DNA from: an uncultured Bacteroidota bacterium
Lineage (GTDB): Bacteria > Bacteroidota > Bacteroidia > AKYH767-A > OLB10
DNA length: 64,000 bases
Assembly (NCBI GenBank): GCA_900696575.1
Contig: CAADHD010000035.1
Location: 62,001-126,000 of the forward strand
Direction: 5' to 3'
A program made the translations under genes and the position numbers. The stretch's first letter is position 1. Each line of letters starts with the position of its first letter. Under the pieces are notes generated by a model. That model saw only the letters and a list, made by a program, of their open reading frames with translations, was not told where the DNA came from and did not search any database. Shown here piece by piece: positions 39,592 through 48,184 of the stretch.

Positions 39592-41214
39592 ATGAGAAAG
39601 ACCCTTTGTGTTCAACGGAAGATCCGGTTAGCTCTTTCTTTTATTTTTATTTTTATTTCGATGATTGCATTTTCGCAGGAATCGAAAAGATCATTATTGA
39701 CACTTGGAGAATCAGACAATGCTCCTTTAGAAAATTTAACCCAATCATGTTTAACCGGCCTTCCTGAGAAGAGTAACTCATCATCAGCTTTATCAGTCCT
39801 TCCGCCACCTGGCAACGATAATTTTGCGGCAGGCCTTAATCCTCCGTATGTACTTTCTCCTAATGCCGGACCATGCGTAACCGGAACAACATCACAGGCT
39901 ACGTGGCAGACAGGAGAAGTAACCCCATCATGTCATACATTGACAAGCACGATGAGTGTATGGTATTCGTTTCAGGCAACTAATGCTAATATGTGGGTTA
40001 GTTTATTGGTTCAAAGCGGAACATGTTACACTGCTTTCGGAGTGTATCGGGTAACCGGCCCCGGTATTCCGGGACTTGCCAATCTGGTAGGTTGTGTAAA
40101 TTATCCTAATTCAAATCCTACCCGCCCTCAATGGTATAAGAAAGTAAGTATGACTGGATTGGTAGTCGGCTCTTGGTATGCCATTCAGGTAACATATCCT
40201 AATGGCGCTGCAGGTTGCGGTGGCGCAGGAGGCTCTTTCTGTATTGCGGTTGGAGTTACCTCCAGTTGTACTACATGCTCATCTCCCTGCGGACCGGCTT
40301 GTACTTTCCCATCAGGACCTCCCAGCGTACCGGTAGTAACCAGCACTTGCCCGCCCAGCAGTTTAGCACCTCCCATGAATGAAATGGAAACACGTACACG
40401 TTGTCATTCATTCACGGCAAACTATCCGAGCATGTCACTTCAAATGATAATTCTTGGTTACAGTTGCCTTGGAGGAAATGTATATTCCTTCAACTGGTCG
40501 GTTTATACTACGGCTTGTGGAGCTGCCTTTCAAACGGGAACATTAGCGAACTTAAACATTACCGGTCTTACAGCCGGACAGAATTATGTATTGTGTTACA
40601 ACTGGACTTCGGCCTGCGATATGGATACCGTTTGGCCCTACCTATGGAGCAACTCTCCATTGCCGGTAGAGTTGATTTCATTTGAAGGTAACAAAAGAGG
40701 CAAAAATGTCCATCTTCAATGGAAGACTGCCTCCGAAAAAAACAGCAGCCATTTTGTTGTAGAACGAACAATTGATGGTGAAAAATTTACAGAAGTAGCT
40801 AAAATACTTGCAGCAGGCAATTCTTCTCAATTGCTCAGTTATGAAGCTTTTGATGAGTCGCCATTAAATGGCAATAATTTTTACCGGCTCAGGGAAGTTG
40901 ACCTTAACGGAGAAGAACAATTCTCAAAATTGATTGAAATTAATTTTGTCAGTGAATCTCACACATTAACCATTCATCCGAATCCGATTAAACAACATTA
41001 TTTTCAGATTAGATACCTTCCTTTAAGTACCGGTATAGCTGAATTATCAGTTTTTGATATAACAGGACGTTTGGTTTACAATGACAGTTTTTCTGTATCA
41101 GAAAACGAAATTGTCAACCGGAATGTATCTGTCCCTGACCTGAAAGAAGGGTTGTACTACATAAGGTTAAATAACGGAGCGGAATTTGTTTCGCAAAAAC
41201 TCATCTATCATTAA
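39592..41214 (+). CDS. Cys-rich secreted protein with T9SS sorting domain
   Basis: 540 residues from the ATG at 39592 (MRKTLCVQRKIRLALSF); the frame reaches further upstream through AT-rich non-coding-like codons. Signal peptide to about residue 30 (IAFSQ). A domain starting at PPPGNDNFAAGLNPPYVLSPNAG resembles the PPC-like/C-type pre-peptidase beta-sandwich seen in Bacteroidota adhesins, with Cys pairs; it is followed by a Cys- and Pro-rich linker (CTTCSSPCGPACTFPSGPP) and a second sandwich. From about 395 (PLPVELISFEGNKRGKNVHL) comes the frequent stalk domain, and residues from about 465 (HPNPIKQHYF, FDITGRLVYN, EGLYYIRL) form the T9SS type A signal. A full -7 box TACATTTG lies at 39501. 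Confidence 0.88.
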   Translation: MRKTLCVQRKIRLALSFIFIFISMIAFSQESKRSLLTLGESDNAPLENLTQSCLTGLPEKSNSSSALSVLPPPGNDNFAAGLNPPYVLSPNAGPCVTGTTSQATWQTGEVTPSCHTLTSTMSVWYSFQATNANMWVSLLVQSGTCYTAFGVYRVTGPGIPGLANLVGCVNYPNSNPTRPQWYKKVSMTGLVVGSWYAIQVTYPNGAAGCGGAGGSFCIAVGVTSSCTTCSSPCGPACTFPSGPPSVPVVTSTCPPSSLAPPMNEMETRTRCHSFTANYPSMSLQMIILGYSCLGGNVYSFNWSVYTTACGAAFQTGTLANLNITGLTAGQNYVLCYNWTSACDMDTVWPYLWSNSPLPVELISFEGNKRGKNVHLQWKTASEKNSSHFVVERTIDGEKFTEVAKILAAGNSSQLLSYEAFDESPLNGNNFYRLREVDLNGEEQFSKLIEINFVSESHTLTIHPNPIKQHYFQIRYLPLSTGIAELSVFDITGRLVYNDSFSVSENEIVNRNVSVPDLKEGLYYIRLNNGAEFVSQKLIYH

Positions 41215-41231
41215 ATTTACTTCAATTTTAC

Positions 41232-41258
41232 AAAGCCGGATTTCATTCCGGCTTTTTT
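41232..41258 (+). terminator. Rho-independent terminator
   Basis: AAAGCCGGA and TCCGGCTTT form a 9-bp stem around the loop TTTCAT, followed by TTT. It is placed 18 bp after the stop of the upstream T9SS gene and separates it from the next one. Confidence 0.92.
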
Positions 41259-41270
41259 ATTGCGTACCCG

Positions 41271-41278
41271 TATATTTG
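41271..41278 (+). promoter_or_regulatory. -7 box (TATATTTG)
   Basis: Full match to TANNTTTG, 18 nt before the ATG at 41297 and just downstream of the terminator. The -33 position falls in the terminator stem and does not match well. Confidence 0.45.
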
Positions 41279-41296
41279 TCAGCCATAAAACTAATC

Positions 41297-42625
41297 ATGA
41301 ATAAAAAATTACTTTGCGTTTTATCATTCCCATTCTTAGTTTCAACCCAGCTCAAGGCTCAAGGTTATACCGCTTTGGGTTCCGGGGTAAATAATAAAGT
41401 CCTTGCTGTTTGCGGATTACCCGGTAATATGAATGCCGTGTATGTTGGAGGCGAATTCAATTATGCCGGTGGCAATCCTGCCAATTACATTGCATACTGG
41501 AACAATGCCACATGGACTCCGGTGGGTGGTGGAGTAAATTATTATGTACGGAGCATTATACCTGATGGAAGCAACAGCATCATTGCCGGAGGCGGATTTA
41601 ATACTGCCGGAGGTAATGTGGCATGGGGAGTAGCTAAATGGAATGGCACAGCGTGGCAGACTTACGGCAATGGTGTTCGCGGGGATGTATATGCGCTTAG
41701 CTTTTACAACAGTGAATTATATGCTGGCGGAATGATTGATACCTTCAGTGGATTTAACAACGGCCGCGGCATTGTAAAATGGAATGGAAATGACTGGGTA
41801 GCTGTTGGAGGAAACATTTCAGGGAATTCCGGATTTAAAGTAATGTGCATGGCTGTTTACAATGGCGAATTATGGGCAGGCGGAAGTTTTAATCAGGCCG
41901 GAAGTGTTACGGCAAACAATATTGCTAAATGGAACGGGACACAATGGACGGCCATTGCCGGTGGCGGAGCTAATGATGAAGTGCGGTGTATGTATGTGTG
42001 GAATGGAGATTTGTATGTGGGCGGTAGTTTCGGCAACATCGGTGGAATTACGGCAAACGGTATAGCAAGGTTTAACGGCACAACTTGGAACCAGCTTGGC
42101 AGCGGAAGTAATGCTCCGGTAAATGGAATATCGCATTACGGCTCAGAACTTTTTATTACCGGTGAGTTTACCTATGCAGGAGGAGTGCCTGCCGATAAAA
42201 TTGCAAGATGGAATGGAACTTCATGGATCAACCTCAGCACAGGATTAAATTTTAATGGACACTGCCTTTACAACTTCGGCACATGGACATACATAGGCGG
42301 GTTGTTTACCGTTGCCGGAAGTTTTCCACACAATTGTATTGTGAAGTACGGTGTGGCCTCGGGAATCAACGAATCGCAGAATGCCTTAGGTATTCAACTG
42401 CTTAGTAATCCGGTGAAACAATCTCTTGAAATCAGAAGCGAAAAAAACTTTCGGGAGGCAGAATTGAAAATTTTTAATGCCGAAGGCAAGCCGGTTAATT
42501 CGCAGTATATAAATTTAGCTGCGGGCGTAAACTCATTTAATGTAAATTCACTTCGGGCAGGAATTTATTTTCTCAAAATTACTTCTGAAAACGAATCTTC
42601 TACCCTTTGGTTTGTAAAGCTGTAA
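41297..42625 (+). CDS. secreted repeat (beta-propeller-like) protein with T9SS sorting domain
   Basis: 442 residues from the ATG at 41297 (MNKKLLCVLSFPFLVST); the frame extends upstream over the terminator and was trimmed. Signal peptide cut at LKAQ. The body is built of seven or eight repeats of about 45 residues with the pattern GG-x-F-x-x-A-G-G...ANxIAxWNG-x-x-W-x-x-x-G-x-G, seen for example as AGGEFNYAGGNPANYIAYWN-like and WNGTQWTAIAGG-like units; this suggests a beta-propeller. The last 75 residues (SNPVKQSLEI, FNAEGKPVNS, AGIYFLKI, LWFVKL) are a T9SS type A signal. No catalytic residues recognised. Confidence 0.87.
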   Translation: MNKKLLCVLSFPFLVSTQLKAQGYTALGSGVNNKVLAVCGLPGNMNAVYVGGEFNYAGGNPANYIAYWNNATWTPVGGGVNYYVRSIIPDGSNSIIAGGGFNTAGGNVAWGVAKWNGTAWQTYGNGVRGDVYALSFYNSELYAGGMIDTFSGFNNGRGIVKWNGNDWVAVGGNISGNSGFKVMCMAVYNGELWAGGSFNQAGSVTANNIAKWNGTQWTAIAGGGANDEVRCMYVWNGDLYVGGSFGNIGGITANGIARFNGTTWNQLGSGSNAPVNGISHYGSELFITGEFTYAGGVPADKIARWNGTSWINLSTGLNFNGHCLYNFGTWTYIGGLFTVAGSFPHNCIVKYGVASGINESQNALGIQLLSNPVKQSLEIRSEKNFREAELKIFNAEGKPVNSQYINLAAGVNSFNVNSLRAGIYFLKITSENESSTLWFVKL

Positions 42626-42642
42626 AGATTATTTGTTGGTAT

Positions 42643-43902
42643 CTATCGCATAAGGCAACTGATGCTTGCCAAAGGCAAGATATTCCTGAAACGTAAATCT
42701 TTATTTACTGCACTTCTGATTCCATAACTCAGCAGTACGCTTCCGCTTACCCTCCACTCACCTCCAAAAGCAATCTGCATTTCTTTTACAATCTGTGATG
42801 ATTTTATCTTCTCTTTATTTTCGGGTGATTCAATCCAAACAGCATCATCAAAAACAGGCAACGTGTTTTTGGTATAAAAACACTCCACAAAAAAACTGTA
42901 TTTCGGATTTCCAAACCTGACATTCACTCCAATCGATAAAATCTTTTTTGTTTCATTACGGAAATTGACAAACAACGAATCTCGTTCTGTAAGGATTGTA
43001 TCGCCTGTAAACTCATCAATAAAAATATCCTGCAAAACTGTTTTGCCACTATCCGGCAAATTCAATCTAATATTTTCTATTCTTACAAGACTGCTCACTA
43101 ATCCGTATCTTCCTACACCGAAAGCACCATTAATCCAGACTGAAATGCTGCGCGATTGCAATCGAACACTGTCTATACGATCGCTTAAACTGCGGTTGAA
43201 TGTGTAGGATTTTCCATAAGCAATATCAATGGCTGAACGGTTCCAATAACGGGCTTTCAGCATTTCCTGTTTCTCCTTGATTCTGCTTTTGCTGGTTATC
43301 TTTAACTGATCCATTTCTGTTCTGATCTGACTCATCAATAATTCAAGAGAGTCCTTTTCAAATCGGCCTTCCGCCTTTTTAAAATCCTCTTTAGCCTGTA
43401 CTAACCGAAGTTCAAGATCGTTACGCTGCATCTGATAATCGTTTTCAATTTCGTTATACCATTCCTTAGTAGCCAGCGGATCATATCCGCGCCAAACGGA
43501 AAGCTTGCCGGCCCAGGATAGAAGCCTGAGGCTGTCATTGGCATCAAGGCTTCCGGCTGAGAAACTGAATGTTGACATTGTACGCATGAAAGCTCCGGCA
43601 TTCTGATACTTATCTAATGTAGGCCGGTTGTAGAATGCTGTCCATACCGGTTGTGCTTCAATGGCAAGATTAGGCGCAAGGCGGTAGGTACGGAAAGACC
43701 AATCCACTTTAAAATCGCGTATTGCCCCCGGTGTATTAACCAAGGCTGATCCGGCATCAAGCATTTGGTATGCAGGTGAGGCAGGTATAATCAGTTCGGT
43801 TTGTTTTGGAACTTCAGTAATGGCGTCTTGTGCAATGGCAAGACTTAAAGCATATATTAGGAAGAAAACACAAAGTGAATATGTTTTCAGTTTGAAATCC
43901 AT
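42643..43902 (-). CDS. secreted or outer-membrane protein of unknown function
   Basis: 419 residues from the ATG at 43902 (MDFKLKTYSL); an earlier TTG is possible. Signal peptide to about 24 (SLAIAQ). The N-terminal part (YQMLDAGSALVNTPGAIRDFKVDWSFRTYRLAPNLAIEAQPVW) and C-terminal strands (SIGVNVRFGNPKYSFFVECFY, IAFGGEWRVSGSVLLSYGIRSAV) look like barrel strands, with a charged helical or coiled-coil insert at about 150-210 (YQMQRNDLELRLVQAKEDF). The PAYQMLDAGSALVNTPGAIRDF motif recurs in proteins encoded with other large Bacteroidota surface proteins, as I recall. It lies 32 bp after the secreted gene at 43944 and may share its transcript. No T9SS domain. Confidence 0.75.
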   Translation of the reverse strand: MDFKLKTYSLCVFFLIYALSLAIAQDAITEVPKQTELIIPASPAYQMLDAGSALVNTPGAIRDFKVDWSFRTYRLAPNLAIEAQPVWTAFYNRPTLDKYQNAGAFMRTMSTFSFSAGSLDANDSLRLLSWAGKLSVWRGYDPLATKEWYNEIENDYQMQRNDLELRLVQAKEDFKKAEGRFEKDSLELLMSQIRTEMDQLKITSKSRIKEKQEMLKARYWNRSAIDIAYGKSYTFNRSLSDRIDSVRLQSRSISVWINGAFGVGRYGLVSSLVRIENIRLNLPDSGKTVLQDIFIDEFTGDTILTERDSLFVNFRNETKKILSIGVNVRFGNPKYSFFVECFYTKNTLPVFDDAVWIESPENKEKIKSSQIVKEMQIAFGGEWRVSGSVLLSYGIRSAVNKDLRFRNILPLASISCLMR

Positions 43903-43943
43903 AGCAAGCAAGCGTTTAATTTTTTGCCTCAGTCTATGGTGGA

Positions 43944-45350
43944 TTATCTTACAGTTTTAACATTATTTGCTTCATTGCTCTCGATTACTGTGTTTGCGGG
44001 GTCAACGATGATTTTAAAAGCTGCCTCTTCAAATGCTGTTGGCACGTTAGTACCATTTGGTCTTTTGATATAACAACCGGTTTTGCCATCAATTTCAAAA
44101 ATATCCACCTGTCCTCGGCTGACATTTGATGAGCGGGTAATATTCGGAGCTATAGAATTTGCTGCTGTAACCGTCATTGTGCCTATCAGTGTTCCAAGAT
44201 TAACATTACCGGTATCAGAAATCTGGCGAAAACGAACTACCCGAACTTCAAACTGTGTAGTGGTAGCTGAATTACCAACATTAATTACTCCGAATGTATG
44301 CGTTGGAAGTGTTATTGTTCTTTGTCTTCCGGTCAACTGTCCATCGGTAAATGGTGTTACTACACTTCCTAAAGGACAAAACGAGGCATCAACAGGCAGA
44401 TAACTGTTTGTTCCTGCTCCTAAAAATGAATTACCTGATATTGGTCTGACAAACGGGCTTATCGCTGGGCTAAAAGAAACAGGACTAAGGTCAGGCATAG
44501 ATACACCCTTTATACTTTTAAGGTCAACATTGTTTCCGGAGTTAGGTAAACTAGAATTAAATACATATTTAATATAGCGTCCGATAAATTGGTTCGCTTT
44601 AAACTCAGCATCTGCATCGGTATCTACAAAAACATCTTTTAATGAAGCAAGAAGATCAAACGCACTCGTATTGGGTGCTATGGGCACAATCACCATTTGA
44701 AAAGATGTAGCGGCCTTATTAGCGAGGTAAGGAGTGGTGAATCGTGTACTATTAAAATTACTGTTGATGACAGTTTCAAGTCCTGACGCTCCTGTTAAGT
44801 TAAATGTTAAAGTGTAACTTGTATTTTGAGCCATTATTACGGTACTACCGTCTCTTACAGGAACCGGATTGATGGAAATACTGTTTATGGTGCCTTTGTT
44901 TACTACCCTGAACTGTACATTATCACCGCAACCACCCGGCTCGCTACAGTTAACTTCTGCCAAATAGCGAAACCGGAGGCGAAACAACGTTCCGTCACTA
45001 ACGCTGCTGTTAATACGTATATCAAGCGTTACCGTTTTGCTGGCTTTAGATACCAATGTGGCTGTTACTCCGCTTACCGTTCCGGTTCCGTTTGATTGAG
45101 TTATCTCAATTTTTGTATGTGTATCGAGCCAATCGCCATCAAACTTGATACGATACGTTTGATTGGTGGCAGAGCGAGGAAGAGGTATCCTGCGTGAAAA
45201 ATCATTCTTATTCCAGTCTGTTGAATTAAAATTGGCACCGACAATTGTAGTTCCATTTACCGACTGAATAGCAATGTTCTTAATAGTTGCATGGGTAACA
45301 CCGGCAATCAGCATTAAAGCTGCTGTAAAAAAGAAAGATGATTTTCTCAT
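43944..45350 (-). CDS. secreted protein with C-terminal CARDB-like domain
   Basis: 468 residues. Signal peptide MRKSSFFFTAALMLIAGVTHA. The body is beta-rich: an N-terminal Ig-like region (IRINSSVSDGTLFRLRFRYLAEVNCSEPGGCGDNVQFRV), a middle domain with VDTDADAEFKANQFIG, and a C-terminal strand set ending FKIIVDPANTVIESNEANNVKTV, the terminal motif of CARDB adhesion domains (VD..N.V.E.NE.NN). It has no T9SS tail, so it may stay periplasmic or be released another way. It lies directly downstream of the response regulator gene at 45478 and has its own promoter with a dyad at 45399-45445, suggesting control by that regulator. Confidence 0.8.
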   Translation of the reverse strand: MRKSSFFFTAALMLIAGVTHATIKNIAIQSVNGTTIVGANFNSTDWNKNDFSRRIPLPRSATNQTYRIKFDGDWLDTHTKIEITQSNGTGTVSGVTATLVSKASKTVTLDIRINSSVSDGTLFRLRFRYLAEVNCSEPGGCGDNVQFRVVNKGTINSISINPVPVRDGSTVIMAQNTSYTLTFNLTGASGLETVINSNFNSTRFTTPYLANKAATSFQMVIVPIAPNTSAFDLLASLKDVFVDTDADAEFKANQFIGRYIKYVFNSSLPNSGNNVDLKSIKGVSMPDLSPVSFSPAISPFVRPISGNSFLGAGTNSYLPVDASFCPLGSVVTPFTDGQLTGRQRTITLPTHTFGVINVGNSATTTQFEVRVVRFRQISDTGNVNLGTLIGTMTVTAANSIAPNITRSSNVSRGQVDIFEIDGKTGCYIKRPNGTNVPTAFEEAAFKIIVDPANTVIESNEANNVKTVR

Positions 45351-45398
45351 AACATTTGATCTTTTGGAGTTTGAATTTTTTTAGTTTGAATTTGGGGA

Positions 45399-45445
45399 CA
45401 AAACTATCCCTGCATTCAACGCACATCAATTCCACAGAAGTGGAA
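45399..45445 (-). promoter_or_regulatory. promoter of the CARDB-like gene with upstream dyad operator
   Basis: On the minus strand: the dyad TTCCACTTCTGTGGAA (45430-45445; perfect 6-bp arms, 4-nt spacer), then a -33 ATTG (45427-45430) whose A is the last base of the dyad, a 20-nt spacer, and TAGTTTTG (45399-45406, full -7 match). The dyad ends 23 nt before the -7 box, centred near -43, where class II activators bind. A matching site precedes the response regulator gene (46129-46175). Confidence 0.62.
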
Positions 45446-45477
45446 AAGCGCAACCAAATAAAAACAAGGAGATGAAG

Positions 45478-46119
45478 TTAATTCCGGTTATGGAACACTT
45501 TGTTGATGGCTTCTGTGCGGTTCTGCACATGGAGTTTTTCATACACATGATGCAGGTGCTTCTTTATTGTATCTACAGCAAGATGCAATTGATCTGCGAT
45601 CTCTTTATAGAAAAGGCCTTTCGAAAGCAACGTGAGAATTTCCATTTCGCGGGCAGTAAGTTTCTCAGCTTCTTTTGAAACGGCAGGCCGTTGAAACGAA
45701 GCTACTACCCTTCTGGCAATATCGGGGCTCATGGGTGAGCCTCCGTTTTTCAGTTCCTTAATAGATTCAAGAATCTGTGCCGGCCCTGTTCGTTTCAATA
45801 TGTAACCTGATGCGCCATTCGTAAGAGCGTTGAATATATTATCATCATCATCAAACACAGTAAACATCATAAACTGTGTTTTCGGAAGCAGAACTTTAAG
45901 TTCAGGAAGGCATTCAATTCCTGTCCTTCCTGGTAAATGAATATCGAGTAATACAATATCGGTATCAGCCGGAGGCGGAGTTTGTAAAATTGATTCACAA
46001 TCGGCAAAGACATGCTTGCACTCAAAACCTTCTGCACCTTCAATTACAATCCGAAGTGATTCGCGGATGTCGTGATTATCTTCAACAATCGAAATTTTAA
46101 TGTCAGTGTTTAATTGCAT
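45478..46119 (-). CDS. NarL/LuxR-family response regulator
   Basis: 213 residues. Receiver domain with VEDNHD near 12, phospho-acceptor Asp in IVLLDIHLPGRTG near 57, FTVFDDDDNIF and YILKRTGPAQIL near 105-116 (Lys). A linker leads to the LuxR HTH at about 150-210: LTAREMEILTLLSKGLFYKEIADQLHL, then VDTIKKHLHHVYEKLHVQNRTEA. It is encoded 57 bp after the histidine kinase at 46177 and is its probable partner. Its own promoter carries a dyad like the one in front of the secreted gene downstream, which suggests autoregulation. Confidence 0.95.
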   Translation of the reverse strand: MQLNTDIKISIVEDNHDIRESLRIVIEGAEGFECKHVFADCESILQTPPPADTDIVLLDIHLPGRTGIECLPELKVLLPKTQFMMFTVFDDDDNIFNALTNGASGYILKRTGPAQILESIKELKNGGSPMSPDIARRVVASFQRPAVSKEAEKLTAREMEILTLLSKGLFYKEIADQLHLAVDTIKKHLHHVYEKLHVQNRTEAINKVFHNRN

Positions 46120-46128
46120 TTCAGCGCG

Positions 46129-46175
46129 CTAAATTAAGATGGTATGAATGAGCCGGTTATACCACTTAAGTGGAA
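46129..46175 (-). promoter_or_regulatory. promoter of the response regulator gene with matching dyad
   Basis: On the minus strand: dyad TTCCACTTAAGTGGTA (46160-46175; core CCACTTAAGTGG is a perfect 12-bp palindrome), 23 nt, then TAATTTAG (46129-46136, 7 of 8 matches to TANNTTTG). The -33 position reads ATAA, a poor match, as expected for an activator-dependent promoter. Dyad sequence and 23-nt spacing equal those at 45399-45445. Confidence 0.6.
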
Positions 46176-46176
46176 A

Positions 46177-48099
46177 TTATGAAATCGGGGGCAGCGGCAT
46201 TTCCAGAAAAACAGTTGTTCCATTTTCGCTTTGCAGTTCAAACTTTCCTTTCAATTGTTCTATTCTTTTTTTCATGCTTCGCAAACCGTTTCCTGACACT
46301 TCAGTGTTTACAAAATCCAATCCTTTTCCATTATCGCTGATTTGAATCTTAAGCAAACCGTTAACTTCAGTAATAAGAATAAGTACATGGGTTGCCTGGG
46401 CATGTTTTAAAATATTATTCAATGTTTCTTTTACAACCAATACCATGTTTCTGATCTGAGCGGGCTTCAATTTTACATTGATATTATCTAGATCAGTCCG
46501 GAACTCATAAGAAAGCTTATGGATTTCGCAAAACTCGCTGGAATAATTTTTTAAATAACGGATAAGTTCCTGCAAATTATAATTAGCCGGATTCATACTC
46601 CAAACAATCTGCCTCAAGCTGTCTGCTGTTTCTGTTGAAAGCAATGAGATACGATTGAGAATATTTTTATTGTCCGATTGCGTTTTAGCTGCTTCGCTCA
46701 GCATTTTGATGGAAGCCAGTCCGCTGCCGAGGTCATCATGCAGCTCCATGGCCACCCTTTCACGTTCGCGGTTCTGGGTTTCAAGAATTGTTCTCAGTTT
46801 TTCGGTATTAGCTCTCTCTCTTTCCAGTTGCAAATTCGATTCAGCTTTTAACCTAGCCTGATCTGAAAGCCTGTTTTTATATCCCAAACCAATAGCAAAA
46901 AACATTGTTTCAATGGCAATGCCTATGTACATGTAAATCATGTGATAATCAAGCCATGGGTTACCTGTCCTATTAAAACTCAAAGAAACCACCATAGTAA
47001 TTAATGCACCGCCTACCATAAACAAACTGCCTGTTGCAAGAATCTTTGCTAATCTGTCATTAAGACTCAATGTCCAGAAAATACAAACTAGAGAGGGAAT
47101 GCCCATCAGGTAACGGAAATAATTGTAAAACGTACTGCGTATCTCAAACTGATGGGTGAAATGAAGTGAAAGATCAACTAAAAGGTACAATGCTAACAAG
47201 GCAATCATACCTTTCATCAGCTTGTGCAATGGCCTGATTAATTGCTCAAAACTGACAAAGTGAATTGCAAAAAGGAAATACATCATGTATGAAAGTGGCT
47301 GCCATGTACTGTCGCGCAGAAAAGCAATCTGATGCCAGAACAAACCGATGGATGTAAAATCGTAATGACGATGAAAGATATAAAGAAATGTAGTGAGTAT
47401 ATAAAGGAAATACCATCCAAAAACTTTCTTACGCGTGAGAAAAAAATAGGCGATTGAAAAGAAAAGCATGCTGAGCAAAAAGCCCTGTAACATTAATGAA
47501 GCATTACTTACAAAAAGTCGTTCATATTGTGTCAATCCATTCTGATCCGAAACTAAACTTCTGATATGATAACTACTGGTGCCTGCAACAAAGAATAAAG
47601 GTTTAACAAGGGCGCTGTTCAATCCACTTAAATAAATACACACCCTATACTGAGACTGTGGCAAAAAGGTAACCGGGAAGGCGAAATCTTTGCTATCAAG
47701 AAATATGTCTTTCAAATAACTCTCGCTTCTATGAAATGAAATGATTTCATAAGTATATAAACGGCATTCAAGAAACTGGCCGAAATAAAAATAATCGGTA
47801 ATAGTGTCAAGCGTGTTATTTACAGCCTCGAAATAAACCCAGAACCCACCTTCAAGATTTTTCTTATAAACATAAACATTGTTTCCTGTGTAATCAGGAT
47901 TTCGAATCGGTTTCAAATCCTCTGAAAAAAACTTTGATGGCTGTGGAATTCTTGCAACATCAATAAATAACTGACAGTTATAACCAATGCTAACAGCCGG
48001 TGACACCTGATTGACCATAACCGGCTCCGGTTGGCTGTATGCCATTAATGGCAGAAGCCATAAAACAAAATTAAACTTAATCCTTAAAAGGAAATACAT
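46177..48099 (-). CDS. 7TMR-DISM-type sensor histidine kinase
   Basis: 640 residues. Signal peptide (to about 22), an extracellular 7TMR-DISMED2-like beta-domain (about 40-165, with YVYKKNLEGGFWVYFEAVNN and FYFGQFLECRLY), seven membrane helices (about 200-400), a short coiled coil (RDRERAN-like, 415-440), then HisKA_3 with RVAMELHDDLGSGLASIK near 448-465 (phospho-acceptor His) and HATPase_c with DNGKGLDF and GNGLRSMKKR near the end. It senses something outside the cell, possibly a carbohydrate, as the DISMED2 fold suggests. Partner of the NarL-type regulator 57 bp downstream. Confidence 0.93.
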   Translation of the reverse strand: MYFLLRIKFNFVLWLLPLMAYSQPEPVMVNQVSPAVSIGYNCQLFIDVARIPQPSKFFSEDLKPIRNPDYTGNNVYVYKKNLEGGFWVYFEAVNNTLDTITDYFYFGQFLECRLYTYEIISFHRSESYLKDIFLDSKDFAFPVTFLPQSQYRVCIYLSGLNSALVKPLFFVAGTSSYHIRSLVSDQNGLTQYERLFVSNASLMLQGFLLSMLFFSIAYFFLTRKKVFGWYFLYILTTFLYIFHRHYDFTSIGLFWHQIAFLRDSTWQPLSYMMYFLFAIHFVSFEQLIRPLHKLMKGMIALLALYLLVDLSLHFTHQFEIRSTFYNYFRYLMGIPSLVCIFWTLSLNDRLAKILATGSLFMVGGALITMVVSLSFNRTGNPWLDYHMIYMYIGIAIETMFFAIGLGYKNRLSDQARLKAESNLQLERERANTEKLRTILETQNRERERVAMELHDDLGSGLASIKMLSEAAKTQSDNKNILNRISLLSTETADSLRQIVWSMNPANYNLQELIRYLKNYSSEFCEIHKLSYEFRTDLDNINVKLKPAQIRNMVLVVKETLNNILKHAQATHVLILITEVNGLLKIQISDNGKGLDFVNTEVSGNGLRSMKKRIEQLKGKFELQSENGTTVFLEMPLPPIS

Positions 48100-48158
48100 T
48101 GAAACTGCCTTTATGTACTGTATTTATACTTACAGCAAATAAAGGCAGAACTATTCAG

Positions 48159-48174
48159 ACGTGGAATTACACGT
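48159..48174. promoter_or_regulatory. dyad upstream of the DISM kinase gene
   Basis: ACGTG-GAATTA-CACGT, perfect 5-bp arms with a 6-nt spacer, in the 85-bp gap before the kinase start. On the minus strand it contains TTCCACGTCTG, sharing ten of eleven bases with the left part of the 45430 dyad, but the right half-site is missing and no -7 box lies 23 nt downstream. A weaker or different site. Confidence 0.3.
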
Positions 48175-48184
48175 TTGTTTAGTC

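Noticed and set aside
41186-41296. Upstream extension of the propeller-like T9SS protein frame
   Set aside because: It crosses the stop of the previous gene and a Rho-independent terminator; the ATG at 41297 begins a proper signal peptide.
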